In this document: positions 24,626 through 34,679 of the stretch, piece by piece
How the letters are laid out: each line of letters begins with the position of its first letter
Position numbering within the stretch: position 1 is the first letter of the stretch
IMG/VR virus record: IMGVR_UViG_3300007513_000043
Span: 1 to 60,018 of that record
Origin: a virus
DNA: 60,018 bases
Reading direction: 5' to 3' (one strand)
The notes under the pieces: generated by a model
Told to the model about the DNA's origin: nothing
The model's database searches: none
The model's input: the letters and a program-made list of their open reading frames with translations, nothing else
Translations under genes and position numbers: made by a program

Positions 24626-24856
24626 TTATAAAGCTGGCGTATACGGCGCTGGCTGCGTTCCAGTTGTCCTACATTTCGTATTATGATACCAGTTATTACT
24701 AATATCTTGAACCCATTCATCTACATCACTAGGATTGGATAGCCTAGTGGTCATAATAAACTTTCTACAACCAACTGTTGAGCATTTAGTAGCATCAGGG
24801 TGATTATAGTTTATTGATATTATATCTGTGCTAGTTAATGTTGAATTGTAAGGCAT
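24626..24856 (-). CDS. Small Cys-containing late protein (76 aa)
   Basis: A 76-residue protein following the giant fibre gene by 4 bases. It holds CSTVGC and a third Cys near residue 62. The sequence STDIISINYNHPDATKCSTVGC followed by KFIMTTRL is beta-rich. Being adjacent to the fibre suggests a tail accessory or chaperone, but no family is recognised. Confidence 0.65.
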   Translation of the reverse strand: MPYNSTLTSTDIISINYNHPDATKCSTVGCRKFIMTTRLSNPSDVDEWVQDISNNWYHNTKCRTTGTQPAPYTPAL

Positions 24857-24860
24857 TTCA

Positions 24861-27800
24861 TTATCCTCCGTTATTTACTGTTATGTCAGCATATGCTGTA
24901 TAAATTTGGTCAGTCATCATAGTTCTTTGGTCAGTTGTTTGATAAATCCCCGCATCACTTGAGCCATCATAAACTACATCATAAGTATGAGCTCGTGTTC
25001 CGTGCCAAGTGTTTCCATCCGCCATTACTGGTTCGTCCGGATATCGATTATTTGTACTGCTATACGGATGGTAATTTTCAGTAGTATGAATTATCCTCCA
25101 TTTTATAGAATTATTTGGCAATGTCTTTAGATACTCAGCAAAGTTATAGCACTTACTCGTGGTATCAGTATCCCACAATGGACCTAAAGTAGCTTGGAAG
25201 AACCACATAGATTCTCGGTCAGAGCTACCAGTAGCATTCCCAAAACCGTGGTTAGTCCTAATAAGGTCATATGGAGTCGAAGAAAGTGCTAGATTAACTT
25301 CGTGCTCATATGCATAGTCCCAAACAGCTTGTCCAGTTGTGTGCCATATTCTTAAAAATCTATCGCCTTCCAAATGACCAACTGCACCACCAGAGCCCGG
25401 TATTATTTCTAATCTCATCTGGCAAATCCTCCAACTTTGTTCTGGATGGTCTATTTTAATTCTAAAATCTATCTTAGCACCAATTCTTACATCGTTTATA
25501 GTATGCCAACCCCACTCATTGTCATTTATACCGAATTCAAACTCTTCTTTTTGATGCATAAGAGGAACATATTCACCATTCCAATCTTGTATTTGAGGTG
25601 TTACATTTGCTAGCTTATCTGCCCTCAGCACTCCATTTACAAATAAATTCGAACCATCATATGCAATACCACTTCCAGTTTCACCAGTAGAATTTACTGT
25701 TCCAACAGCAAATGAGTCTTTATCTATATACACACCAGCAGTTGTATTTGTTGCTGAATCTTTGCTGGCAGTTTGTATTTTAGCACCAGTTCCCAATGTT
25801 AAAACATCGCTTATTGTCGCTGCATTTGCGAATATAGATGTAGTATCTATATGGTTAGCGCTTATTTGCCCAGTTTGTATCATATCTCCATCTATAATTG
25901 TTTGACCATATTCCTCTGTTTCAATCTTTATCCAATCTACTAGAAAATCTGGCTGGTCATCTGGGTTATTTACATCTGCTCCTCCGTCTGCTCTAAATGC
26001 TATCCCAAAATAACCAACATCATCGTGGAATTTGCCGGGGAGAGTAGCATCATTGCATATACCATCTGCAACATCATTTTCAACACTTGTTTTTCCTCTC
26101 ATATAATAAGTAATGATTTGCCAATTTTCATCAACATTAACACCAGATGCTCCAGTACCAGCCCAAGTAGGATAACTATCTGATGCCACTATTGCTCCAC
26201 TTGAATCATCCCAGTTGGCATAAGCGCTGTTTAGATAATGGTAACCCATAAAGCCAAATCTAATATTCTGGTCAGATGTAGCAGTTCCTCCGTCTACTAC
26301 TTTATATGCTTTTACTCTCATAGAGACTTTATATAAAATAAGAGGGTCAATTTTCACTCTTTGATTTCTCCAAGCATAATTGGTACCAATAGCAGTATTT
26401 TGTGCACTAGAACCACTTGTATCAAACAGTGCGTTATATGGTTGAGATGCACCATCCCACGTTTTACCAAATCTTAATGCCATACCGTTTTGAGCTTGAG
26501 CATCTGCTTTAAATATCGGAGTCACAACACCGGCAGTAGCAGAGTAATATTCAGATATAACTGTAGCTAGAGAGGAGTTGGAAAGTGATAAATTTAATGC
26601 CCCCGATGTAGCCATAGACCATTTTGTATGCCAAGGGTCTTCCCAATTAGATACATTAGTAAATACAGTACTACCATTTATTTCTATATGGTCACCACTT
26701 ATGGTTACTCCAGATGAAGCTACGTTTATAGCAGATATTATAGAATCATTATCGGTTAATACTTGACCACTTGTTAATGTTATTGTATCGGCGGCAATAG
26801 CTAAACTAGAAGAATGATTAGAGTTACTACTTGAGCCGACATCGTAAGTTTGCTCAAAAGCAAATTTACTAGTCCCACTATGACCTAACTTAAATATCAT
26901 TGTGCCTTCATCAGATAGGTTTTCTGTTATTTCCCACTTGTTGGTCCCGTCTATTGATATTCCGCATTTATAAGTACCTAAATTACCAATTTGCATAGCA
27001 TTTTCCATAAATCTTATAGATGAAGATGACCCAGAAAGAGTCATACTATCCAACACAATCTCACCCCTAAAAAAAGCATTCCCATCACTTTTTATAGAAA
27101 AATTCTTAGATGCTATCTCTCCGGAGTTTAAATCAAATCTTGTTCCTAAAGTAATATAATTAGTATCTACTACTGTCTCATCTATATTATTAGATTTAAT
27201 TATTCCGGTTGAAATATTATTTCCAGATATCTCTGTTCCGTAGGATGTTAATCCTCCAAATAATACTCCGTGAGTTTTGTTAAATGAAAATGAGACAAAT
27301 GCTGCTGGAAGATTGGTATTTGGAGAGGTTTCATTTGGTTCTATATATCTATTGTGTTGTTCGTGACCATTACCTTCTCCCAACCCATATTGACCTACTA
27401 AAACATATGCAGTTTTTATATGGTCACCACTAGCAACTAATCCGGTATGAGCATACGGATTTGTAGCACCATACAATCTCATTGCAGCAACCAATCCCTC
27501 TGAGTCACTATCATCACTGCTTGCATCGACAAGAAGTTCTTGCCCAGTTAACATTATTACTAAATCTGTAGATACAATATTTGACCCATCTTCTAATTGA
27601 GTTTGTAAATTTAATATATCTGCAAGATTTTCCCTTCTTGTAAGTCCGTGAATAACATCATAAGTATCAAATAATTCTAAATGCCTAACATTTAAATCTT
27701 TATTAAGAACAAATAATAATAATCCGTGTGACTGAGAAGTTAATGGGTCTAGATTATCTAGGGTATTATATAGATAATTATCTAGATATGTTGTTTGTCC

Positions 27801-30800
27801 TATTGCTATCATTGTTTTGTTGTTCATTCCAGTACCACCGGGGGTAGAATAATTATGAGTTCCAATAGCGATACCGTTAACTATATCTATACCCTCTTCT
27901 GCATCGCCTAAATGAACATCTCCACGTATTTGTAAGCTTGGGTTAGTAGTAATACCATCACCGGGTTCCCATTTTAAACCAGCGCCATCTGTTCCAGATA
28001 TTGGATTACCATATAATTCAAGCTTACCAGTGCTATCCATATATGTTCGCCACGTCAACTCTCCAGAATTATCGTCATATGTCGAGTATCCAAAGTGCGG
28101 ATTATCAGATTGATTAATAAAATAAAATCCATCTTGTGTTGGAGTAGTATTTGTAAAAGACATCATAGTTGAAGCAGCATCTGCAGTTCCAACTGGCGAA
28201 TTATTCATTAAAGTAACATCAAAGTCAAGACTATCTGATGCATAAAAAGTGTATCGTGTATCCCTATCTGGCTCAACAGCTATTTTTCTATCTCCCATAG
28301 CAATAAAACTACCGGGGGCAGATGCAAATGTTCCTATTTGTGCCCATTCATTACCATTATCACCATAGTCATTCGCCATTACAAATACTGTCAATTCGAA
28401 TGGCACATTCGCAATATCATCAAAATCTGTTGAGTCTAATTCAAGAGTTACATATTCTTTGCCGTGATTTGGCACAGATAAATTATTTCTAGAATGTAGC
28501 AATATACCATTTGTACCTATATAAGCGTGTGAAACAGTGTTGGATAATGAGACAAAAGACTCTCCATCTTCTGGAAATGGAACCGGATAAATATTGAAAT
28601 TATTCTCATTTGCACTATGACCACCAGCACCATCTCCGCCGTATAAGTTTACAGCGGTGATACTAGAATCAAAGCTAACTACATTAACTGCATCATCTAA
28701 TTTTTTAACCCAGCACCATACAGAAAATACAGTGGTACCACAATATGCTTCATCGGCATCTACTGCTAAAGTTATTTTACTGTTAGGTTTATCGATACTT
28801 ACTTGTACTTTTACTCCTTGAGTTTCTGTGACAGCAACTTCGCCACCCCAATTATTAACATTCCAAACAGCTTGTCCTCCTTGTACACCATCAGCACCGG
28901 TATGTCCAGATAATAATGCTCCTTGTGTCCATCCAGTATCTTCTGACCAAGCTGGGCTATCGTGATTTGAATTAACCCAAGTTGCTACACTATAAAATGT
29001 AAATTCTCCAATTGCCGGAGTTGTTGCTTGAAGACTCCATCCAGTTGGAGTATTATTCATAACTCCAGAACTATTTACCGTAGCTCCCGCACCGGGAGTT
29101 CCAGCTCCATTAGCAGCAGATGTATTAGCATTCTTATATATAGTGAATGTTTTATATTCATTGCCGTCATCCCCATCGCTTCCCGGGGGACCTTGCGGAC
29201 CAACGAATTGTCCAGAATTCTCCCAAGAATCACCATCCCAAACAAATAAATGCCCAACATCTCCATTGTCTGCTAATTCTACTATATAAGCATCACCAGC
29301 TGTATTATTACTACTTGGCAAAGATGCTTCATCCGCAACAGTTCCTTGTATTTGAACCCCAACTCCGTCTGAACCATTTTGACCAGAGAATTGCACAATA
29401 ACTCCAGATGGATTTATATTAGTAGTGCCAGATGAATCTACCGTATATTCAGCAGATGTTACATAAATTTGTTGACTTGCACTTGGAGCAGATGCTGAAA
29501 AAGCCCAAGATAAATCTATAGTTGGTGTTGCATATGTTCCACTGAATGTTGGAACCGTTGGACCAGCTCCATATTCTGCTGCTGTTAAATTTTTATAGGC
29601 ATATACAGTTTTTAATCCGGGAGCTCCATCGCCACCATCTTGAAATATAATTTGAGGAGTTGACCAATCCCAATCAACGTCAGCAACTGTAATATCTGTA
29701 GTTCGGGCAACTCCACTAACTACATAACAAGGGTCACCATTAGTTGTTGGAATAGTATCAGTCCAACTATTATCTAAGTCAGTCAATTGACCAGTTTCGA
29801 AATTATAGTTTTGGGTTGTCGGTCTATCACCATCAACAAGAGCAACAGAACTCCTTCTATAAGCATTTACAAGCACAATGGTTTCACCATCTGTCCCAGC
29901 AGTACCAGTTTCTCCATCTAAAGACGCTATAGGATAAAATTGACCATCAACATTACTAGTACCTTGTTCTCCGTATGTATCTCCCACATCTTCAATAAGA
30001 AATGAAAAAATATCTCCGTGGTTATGACCACCAGCTCCTTGTTCTAAATTATAAGAACTATTAATTTTAAATCTATATGTTTCCCCAGTTCCTCCGTGAG
30101 TATAAGCCAAAACTGTCCCTATAGCACATTCGGTAGTGAAAAAATTATAATGGTCATATCCACTTTTATCAAATCTACTTATTATAATCTGATTTATATT
30201 CGCGTGCCAAGCAGTTATCCATTCGCCATAACTTGTACCGGTTACATAAGGATTTTGATTACTTAGTACATCTCGTTTAAAACCTATTTGACCATCTCCA
30301 GCACTACCTAAATCAAAATAGACTATATCATCGTGTTCGTATGTCCAACTCGCAGATAGTCCCTCAATTCCACTAAATTGCGCCGGAGTACTCCAAGCTC
30401 CAAATAATGTATAAGCATTAGTTCCTATATTACCTACAGTATTTTCTTGTACATAAACAGCTTGTGATATATATGTAAGCTGACCATCTCCCGGACTTGT
30501 AGGTATAGAACTCCACGTTTGTGGAACACCAGTCATTACTCCCTCGTTATTTATTGTAACAAGATTTGAATTTACATCGGCTGGTATAGATGCTGAATTT
30601 TTATATAAATAGTACACAGAGTAAACATTGCCCGGTTCACCTTCTGCTCCGGGAGTTCCGGGGTCACCTTGTGGTCCCGGGGGTCCAGTTATATTTCCAG
30701 CATTACCCCAGCTATTCCCATCCCAAATCCATAAGTCTCCAGTGTCTTGAACAATAAATGCATCTCCAATATCTCCACTATATGGTCCATTGGGATATCC

Positions 30801-33800
30801 TTCTAACTCTGTTGCAGTTGACGGCGATGGTCCTAAAATATTAACCGATGTTCCATCAGTTCCTTGGACACCACTCCATTGAGCAAATTCTGTTGGCTGA
30901 GTAATAGTTGTTGCTCCAGCACTATCTTGATTATATGTTGCAATTGCTGCATATATATTGTGGTCAACAACTAAGGTCGGTATTGTTAAACTCCAACCAG
31001 TAGGCGCAGCTGGAGATGCATAACTAGCAGAAAAATCATTTGGAACATCTTCACCGCTAGCTGCTGCTGATGTCATAAGTTTATATGCATAAACTAATTT
31101 AGGTCCGGGTAATCCATCTCCACCATCTTGCGTTAAAATACTTGGTGCTTCCCAAGTTAAAGATGTATCTGGAACAGTAATATCTGTTGTTGATGCTGGT
31201 GATGTTGTTACATAACAAGGGTTTCCATCTGCCGCTGGAATCGTAGTTGACCAATTCCCAATATTACTAATAGTATTGGTGCTAAAATTAAATTCTGAAG
31301 TATTCAAATCTGTTGTTACTGGTGCTGCGCTTCCTCTTTGATATAAAAATAACAATGCAATACTTGTTCCGGGGTCTCCATCACCTCCAACACCACCAGT
31401 AGCTCCTTGTGCTCCTTGCTCGGCATATTGAGTATTTACATTACAATCATTTCCAACACTAAGATTTCCACTACCAGCAATAAAATCAACACTATCAAAT
31501 GTCAATCTACCGTCATATTGAGAGTTATAATTCGGATTGGCATCTAGAATTTCAAATCTTACAAAAGTATTACTACCTTCTTTGCTTATTTGAAATACTT
31601 GTCCTTCCGGCATTGACTCAAGATAATTCCTTATATCAACACCATTTTTATCTTTAATATTTATAAGAAAACTAGCATTGTCACCGGGCGAATTATTAGC
31701 TAAGTTAGAAACATCCCAACTTGTATTTCCTTGACCAAATGTAAATTCACCACCATCTAAATTTGTCAAACCACTCTCTGTATAATCAAATGGAAAATTA
31801 ATACCAATAGCATCAGTGCCATCTGCCCCATCTGATGCGCTAAATTCAATAGGGGCAGTACCAGTACCTCCAGTGCTACCTACTTCATATAAAAATTGAG
31901 AAACCCAGATAATGTCGCCAGCACTTGTAGATACATTACCTAAATCATCATTCCAGCCGCCAGCACTACTAACATCAGGACTTGAGTAAGACCCAACAAA
32001 CGAAGGTGTGCTTGGCTGTGTTTCTGGTGGACTACCATTGTATGCATAATAAATAAATGGACCAGAATCACCAGTCCCACCAGTTCCTCCATCTGCTCCA
32101 GTAGCTCCAGTATATCCAGATAATTGAGAAGGGTATGTCCAATCTTCATCTATTGAAAAATTCCCAGCGCCTTCTGTCTGCTTCCAAGTAGATGTACTAA
32201 AAAATGTAAAATCACCAGCGGCTGGTGTTGCTGGTGTTAAACTCCAACCATTAGGAGCTGGGTTCATATCGCCATTTGAATCTACATTTACTGCTGCGTT
32301 ACTTGGTGTGCCGTTGGTAGCACCCACAGTAGCTGCATTTTTATATACTGTGAAAGATTTATATATATCAGCTGATGTACCAGTGCCCCCAGTATCTCCT
32401 TGTGCTGCTAATAAATCCCAATAAGTTGTTTGTGTCTCCGGGTTTTTATTTGTATTTGCTGGGGAATCTTTTATTGATACATATGAATTACTATTGTAAA
32501 ATACCGCATCATTAATTGAATATGTAGTTGCGGGATTCCAAGTTCCAAGCCAATCAACTGGAGAATTACCAGAAGACATAATTAAATCACCTCTTAATGT
32601 AACTGTGCCCTCAGAACCATCATAATGCAAATAAGAACCATTGCCAACTTCTGTTCCAACCAAGAAATCGAAATTGCCACCTCCATCTGAACCCATTCTT
32701 ATACCAACACCAGAGCCGGTTAATGTATCAAAGTCCGTGAATGTTCCGATATTTATAATTTGATTTTGTGCCTCTATGGATATATTGCTATTAGATATTT
32801 CATTAGATGATATTGCCCAACCATTTGTTGAATCACCTATATATCCTTCTTCTGCGTGTATTTTTCCTTTTAAATAAACATCTTCTGCCCACAAACCATA
32901 TGTATTAGCGGGTATACTTACACCAGCATAACTAATACCTTCAAGATTTCCGAGTCTTGCTTTTAACTTATTATTACTAGTCCAGTCTCCGATTGTATCA
33001 ACATCATTCCAAATATCTAAGAATGGAGCGCCACTATCTACTGAAGATAAATATAATCCCCCTCGTCTTGCAGCATCCCCAGTACTACCAATTCTTACAG
33101 CAGTTCTATTAACTAAGCTAAATGACCAAGTTCCAGTTATATCTGTTCCAGTGTTATCATAAACAGTTGCTTTAAATTGATTCGCATCTGCTACATCATC
33201 GTCTGTTACTATTAAATAATATTTATTATCTGTTCCATCGAAATCTTTCCATTCAAGAAGTAATATATCATCATCAGAAAATGGATGTGCATCTGTTGCA
33301 TCATCTGATGTTATTGTAAATATTCCAAAATTATTATTTCCATCTTGAGCTTGTACTGCTATTTTTGCTGCATCTGATACTATTAAACTACCATTAGTTG
33401 CTCTTATTTGATTTATAAGTAATTCGTGAACATTCATTGCCCCACGTACCATTAAATCTTCAATCTCTAATCTATATTTATCGCTACCTAAGTTAGTAAC
33501 TTCCCATCCAGACCCACCAGTAAAACCAGATGTAAATGTAACACTTCCAAGTGGAAGGTTGTCTAAAGTTTGAGCCCCAGCAACAGAACCAAATGTAATC
33601 TTTCCAGCAGAATTATAAAAGAATGCAGTTGTACCTCCACCGCTAGTACTTTTTAATTCAACCGTAGGAACACTTGCTTCAATTGACAGTTTACCATTTC
33701 CGGCATTTGTACCTATCCCTACTGCATTAAACTCTACATTATCACTTGTGCTTAAATTTTGCCCAGTATTATATTCAAGATGCGCATCTTTGATTGAATT

Positions 33801-34679
33801 AGCGCCTACTTTAAACTTGTATGCAGCATTTCCTTGTGCTGAACCACCTACGTACTCTATTGAACCATCATCTGCATCACTACCAGTAACTAATGGATAA
33901 ACCTCATTATTGGTTGCACCACCATCTGTACTGATTGTATCAACTACTATTGCTCCGCCACCAATATATACACCAGAACTATTTATAGACGGGGTTCCAT
34001 CTACATTGAATCCCCCAGCAGCATCTACAGTACTCGTAAAGTCTAATTGATAACCACTCACAACGCCGGTATCTGATATACTAAAATCAGTATTAAGCGC
34101 AGTTCCAACATCAAATATTCCACTTATATTACCACTAGCTATCCAGAAACCAGCTTTTTTCACTCCTCCAGTGAATTCTCTGTTGCTTGTATATAAGACT
34201 GGGGTAGCCAAATTAGTATCAGTTATTTGCAAGGTATATGCAGTTGGTGCTCCACCAGAATCTCTTCCAGTAATATTTAGAGTTCCAGTTAATTCATCTT
34301 GACCAGTATTTTTAAGATAATCTGGATGTGCTTGAGACGTAGCATTTGGGTGCGCTGCTAATGTAGCTGATGATATGGATGTTGAATCAGAACCAATAAA
34401 TTGGTCATTTACTCGTAAATTAGTAACTACTAAAGAATCGAATGTTCCAGTTGTAACTGAAGGTGTAGCGCCAGCTGCCCCGGCTAAAGTTGTTTCCTCT
34501 GTGGTAGTAACAGTAACAGCCTCTGGAGCTCCAAAACTTACAGCGTGCCATTTATTCTTTATTCTAACAAATTGTTTTAATTTGCCTTTATGAAATCCAA
34601 ATCTTATTTCGCCTTCGTAGCCTTCAGAGCTACTTGGTAAACCATCTCTTATTATGGGTTTTTTTAAAAATTGACTCAT
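24861..34679 (-). CDS. Giant tail fibre with collagen-like and repeated modules (3,272 aa)
   Basis: At 9.8 kb this is the largest gene. The N-terminal 60 residues (FLKKPIIRDGLPSSSEGYEGEIRFGFHKGKLKQFVRIKNKWHA, shown broken here as an attachment domain) likely anchor it to the tail. Residues about 750-1950 contain many collagen-like Gly-x-y runs (for example GPPGPQGDPG near 30.66 kb and GPQGPPGSDG near 29.18 kb). These separate repeated modules of about 100 residues such as VYAYK...WSLTIPT and VWDGDSWENSG. The rest is beta-rich with a carbohydrate-binding-like C-terminal part. Start overlaps the previous stop (TAATG). Likely the receptor-binding organelle. Confidence 0.8.
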   Translation of the reverse strand: MSQFLKKPIIRDGLPSSSEGYEGEIRFGFHKGKLKQFVRIKNKWHAVSFGAPEAVTVTTTEETTLAGAAGATPSVTTGTFDSLVVTNLRVNDQFIGSDSTSISSATLAAHPNATSQAHPDYLKNTGQDELTGTLNITGRDSGGAPTAYTLQITDTNLATPVLYTSNREFTGGVKKAGFWIASGNISGIFDVGTALNTDFSISDTGVVSGYQLDFTSTVDAAGGFNVDGTPSINSSGVYIGGGAIVVDTISTDGGATNNEVYPLVTGSDADDGSIEYVGGSAQGNAAYKFKVGANSIKDAHLEYNTGQNLSTSDNVEFNAVGIGTNAGNGKLSIEASVPTVELKSTSGGGTTAFFYNSAGKITFGSVAGAQTLDNLPLGSVTFTSGFTGGSGWEVTNLGSDKYRLEIEDLMVRGAMNVHELLINQIRATNGSLIVSDAAKIAVQAQDGNNNFGIFTITSDDATDAHPFSDDDILLLEWKDFDGTDNKYYLIVTDDDVADANQFKATVYDNTGTDITGTWSFSLVNRTAVRIGSTGDAARRGGLYLSSVDSGAPFLDIWNDVDTIGDWTSNNKLKARLGNLEGISYAGVSIPANTYGLWAEDVYLKGKIHAEEGYIGDSTNGWAISSNEISNSNISIEAQNQIINIGTFTDFDTLTGSGVGIRMGSDGGGNFDFLVGTEVGNGSYLHYDGSEGTVTLRGDLIMSSGNSPVDWLGTWNPATTYSINDAVFYNSNSYVSIKDSPANTNKNPETQTTYWDLLAAQGDTGGTGTSADIYKSFTVYKNAATVGATNGTPSNAAVNVDSNGDMNPAPNGWSLTPATPAAGDFTFFSTSTWKQTEGAGNFSIDEDWTYPSQLSGYTGATGADGGTGGTGDSGPFIYYAYNGSPPETQPSTPSFVGSYSSPDVSSAGGWNDDLGNVSTSAGDIIWVSQFLYEVGSTGGTGTAPIEFSASDGADGTDAIGINFPFDYTESGLTNLDGGEFTFGQGNTSWDVSNLANNSPGDNASFLINIKDKNGVDIRNYLESMPEGQVFQISKEGSNTFVRFEILDANPNYNSQYDGRLTFDSVDFIAGSGNLSVGNDCNVNTQYAEQGAQGATGGVGGDGDPGTSIALLFLYQRGSAAPVTTDLNTSEFNFSTNTISNIGNWSTTIPAADGNPCYVTTSPASTTDITVPDTSLTWEAPSILTQDGGDGLPGPKLVYAYKLMTSAAASGEDVPNDFSASYASPAAPTGWSLTIPTLVVDHNIYAAIATYNQDSAGATTITQPTEFAQWSGVQGTDGTSVNILGPSPSTATELEGYPNGPYSGDIGDAFIVQDTGDLWIWDGNSWGNAGNITGPPGPQGDPGTPGAEGEPGNVYSVYYLYKNSASIPADVNSNLVTINNEGVMTGVPQTWSSIPTSPGDGQLTYISQAVYVQENTVGNIGTNAYTLFGAWSTPAQFSGIEGLSASWTYEHDDIVYFDLGSAGDGQIGFKRDVLSNQNPYVTGTSYGEWITAWHANINQIIISRFDKSGYDHYNFFTTECAIGTVLAYTHGGTGETYRFKINSSYNLEQGAGGHNHGDIFSFLIEDVGDTYGEQGTSNVDGQFYPIASLDGETGTAGTDGETIVLVNAYRRSSVALVDGDRPTTQNYNFETGQLTDLDNSWTDTIPTTNGDPCYVVSGVARTTDITVADVDWDWSTPQIIFQDGGDGAPGLKTVYAYKNLTAAEYGAGPTVPTFSGTYATPTIDLSWAFSASAPSASQQIYVTSAEYTVDSSGTTNINPSGVIVQFSGQNGSDGVGVQIQGTVADEASLPSSNNTAGDAYIVELADNGDVGHLFVWDGDSWENSGQFVGPQGPPGSDGDDGNEYKTFTIYKNANTSAANGAGTPGAGATVNSSGVMNNTPTGWSLQATTPAIGEFTFYSVATWVNSNHDSPAWSEDTGWTQGALLSGHTGADGVQGGQAVWNVNNWGGEVAVTETQGVKVQVSIDKPNSKITLAVDADEAYCGTTVFSVWCWVKKLDDAVNVVSFDSSITAVNLYGGDGAGGHSANENNFNIYPVPFPEDGESFVSLSNTVSHAYIGTNGILLHSRNNLSVPNHGKEYVTLELDSTDFDDIANVPFELTVFVMANDYGDNGNEWAQIGTFASAPGSFIAMGDRKIAVEPDRDTRYTFYASDSLDFDVTLMNNSPVGTADAASTMMSFTNTTPTQDGFYFINQSDNPHFGYSTYDDNSGELTWRTYMDSTGKLELYGNPISGTDGAGLKWEPGDGITTNPSLQIRGDVHLGDAEEGIDIVNGIAIGTHNYSTPGGTGMNNKTMIAIGQTTYLDNYLYNTLDNLDPLTSQSHGLLLFVLNKDLNVRHLELFDTYDVIHGLTRRENLADILNLQTQLEDGSNIVSTDLVIMLTGQELLVDASSDDSDSEGLVAAMRLYGATNPYAHTGLVASGDHIKTAYVLVGQYGLGEGNGHEQHNRYIEPNETSPNTNLPAAFVSFSFNKTHGVLFGGLTSYGTEISGNNISTGIIKSNNIDETVVDTNYITLGTRFDLNSGEIASKNFSIKSDGNAFFRGEIVLDSMTLSGSSSSIRFMENAMQIGNLGTYKCGISIDGTNKWEITENLSDEGTMIFKLGHSGTSKFAFEQTYDVGSSSNSNHSSSLAIAADTITLTSGQVLTDNDSIISAINVASSGVTISGDHIEINGSTVFTNVSNWEDPWHTKWSMATSGALNLSLSNSSLATVISEYYSATAGVVTPIFKADAQAQNGMALRFGKTWDGASQPYNALFDTSGSSAQNTAIGTNYAWRNQRVKIDPLILYKVSMRVKAYKVVDGGTATSDQNIRFGFMGYHYLNSAYANWDDSSGAIVASDSYPTWAGTGASGVNVDENWQIITYYMRGKTSVENDVADGICNDATLPGKFHDDVGYFGIAFRADGGADVNNPDDQPDFLVDWIKIETEEYGQTIIDGDMIQTGQISANHIDTTSIFANAATISDVLTLGTGAKIQTASKDSATNTTAGVYIDKDSFAVGTVNSTGETGSGIAYDGSNLFVNGVLRADKLANVTPQIQDWNGEYVPLMHQKEEFEFGINDNEWGWHTINDVRIGAKIDFRIKIDHPEQSWRICQMRLEIIPGSGGAVGHLEGDRFLRIWHTTGQAVWDYAYEHEVNLALSSTPYDLIRTNHGFGNATGSSDRESMWFFQATLGPLWDTDTTSKCYNFAEYLKTLPNNSIKWRIIHTTENYHPYSSTNNRYPDEPVMADGNTWHGTRAHTYDVVYDGSSDAGIYQTTDQRTMMTDQIYTAYADITVNNGG

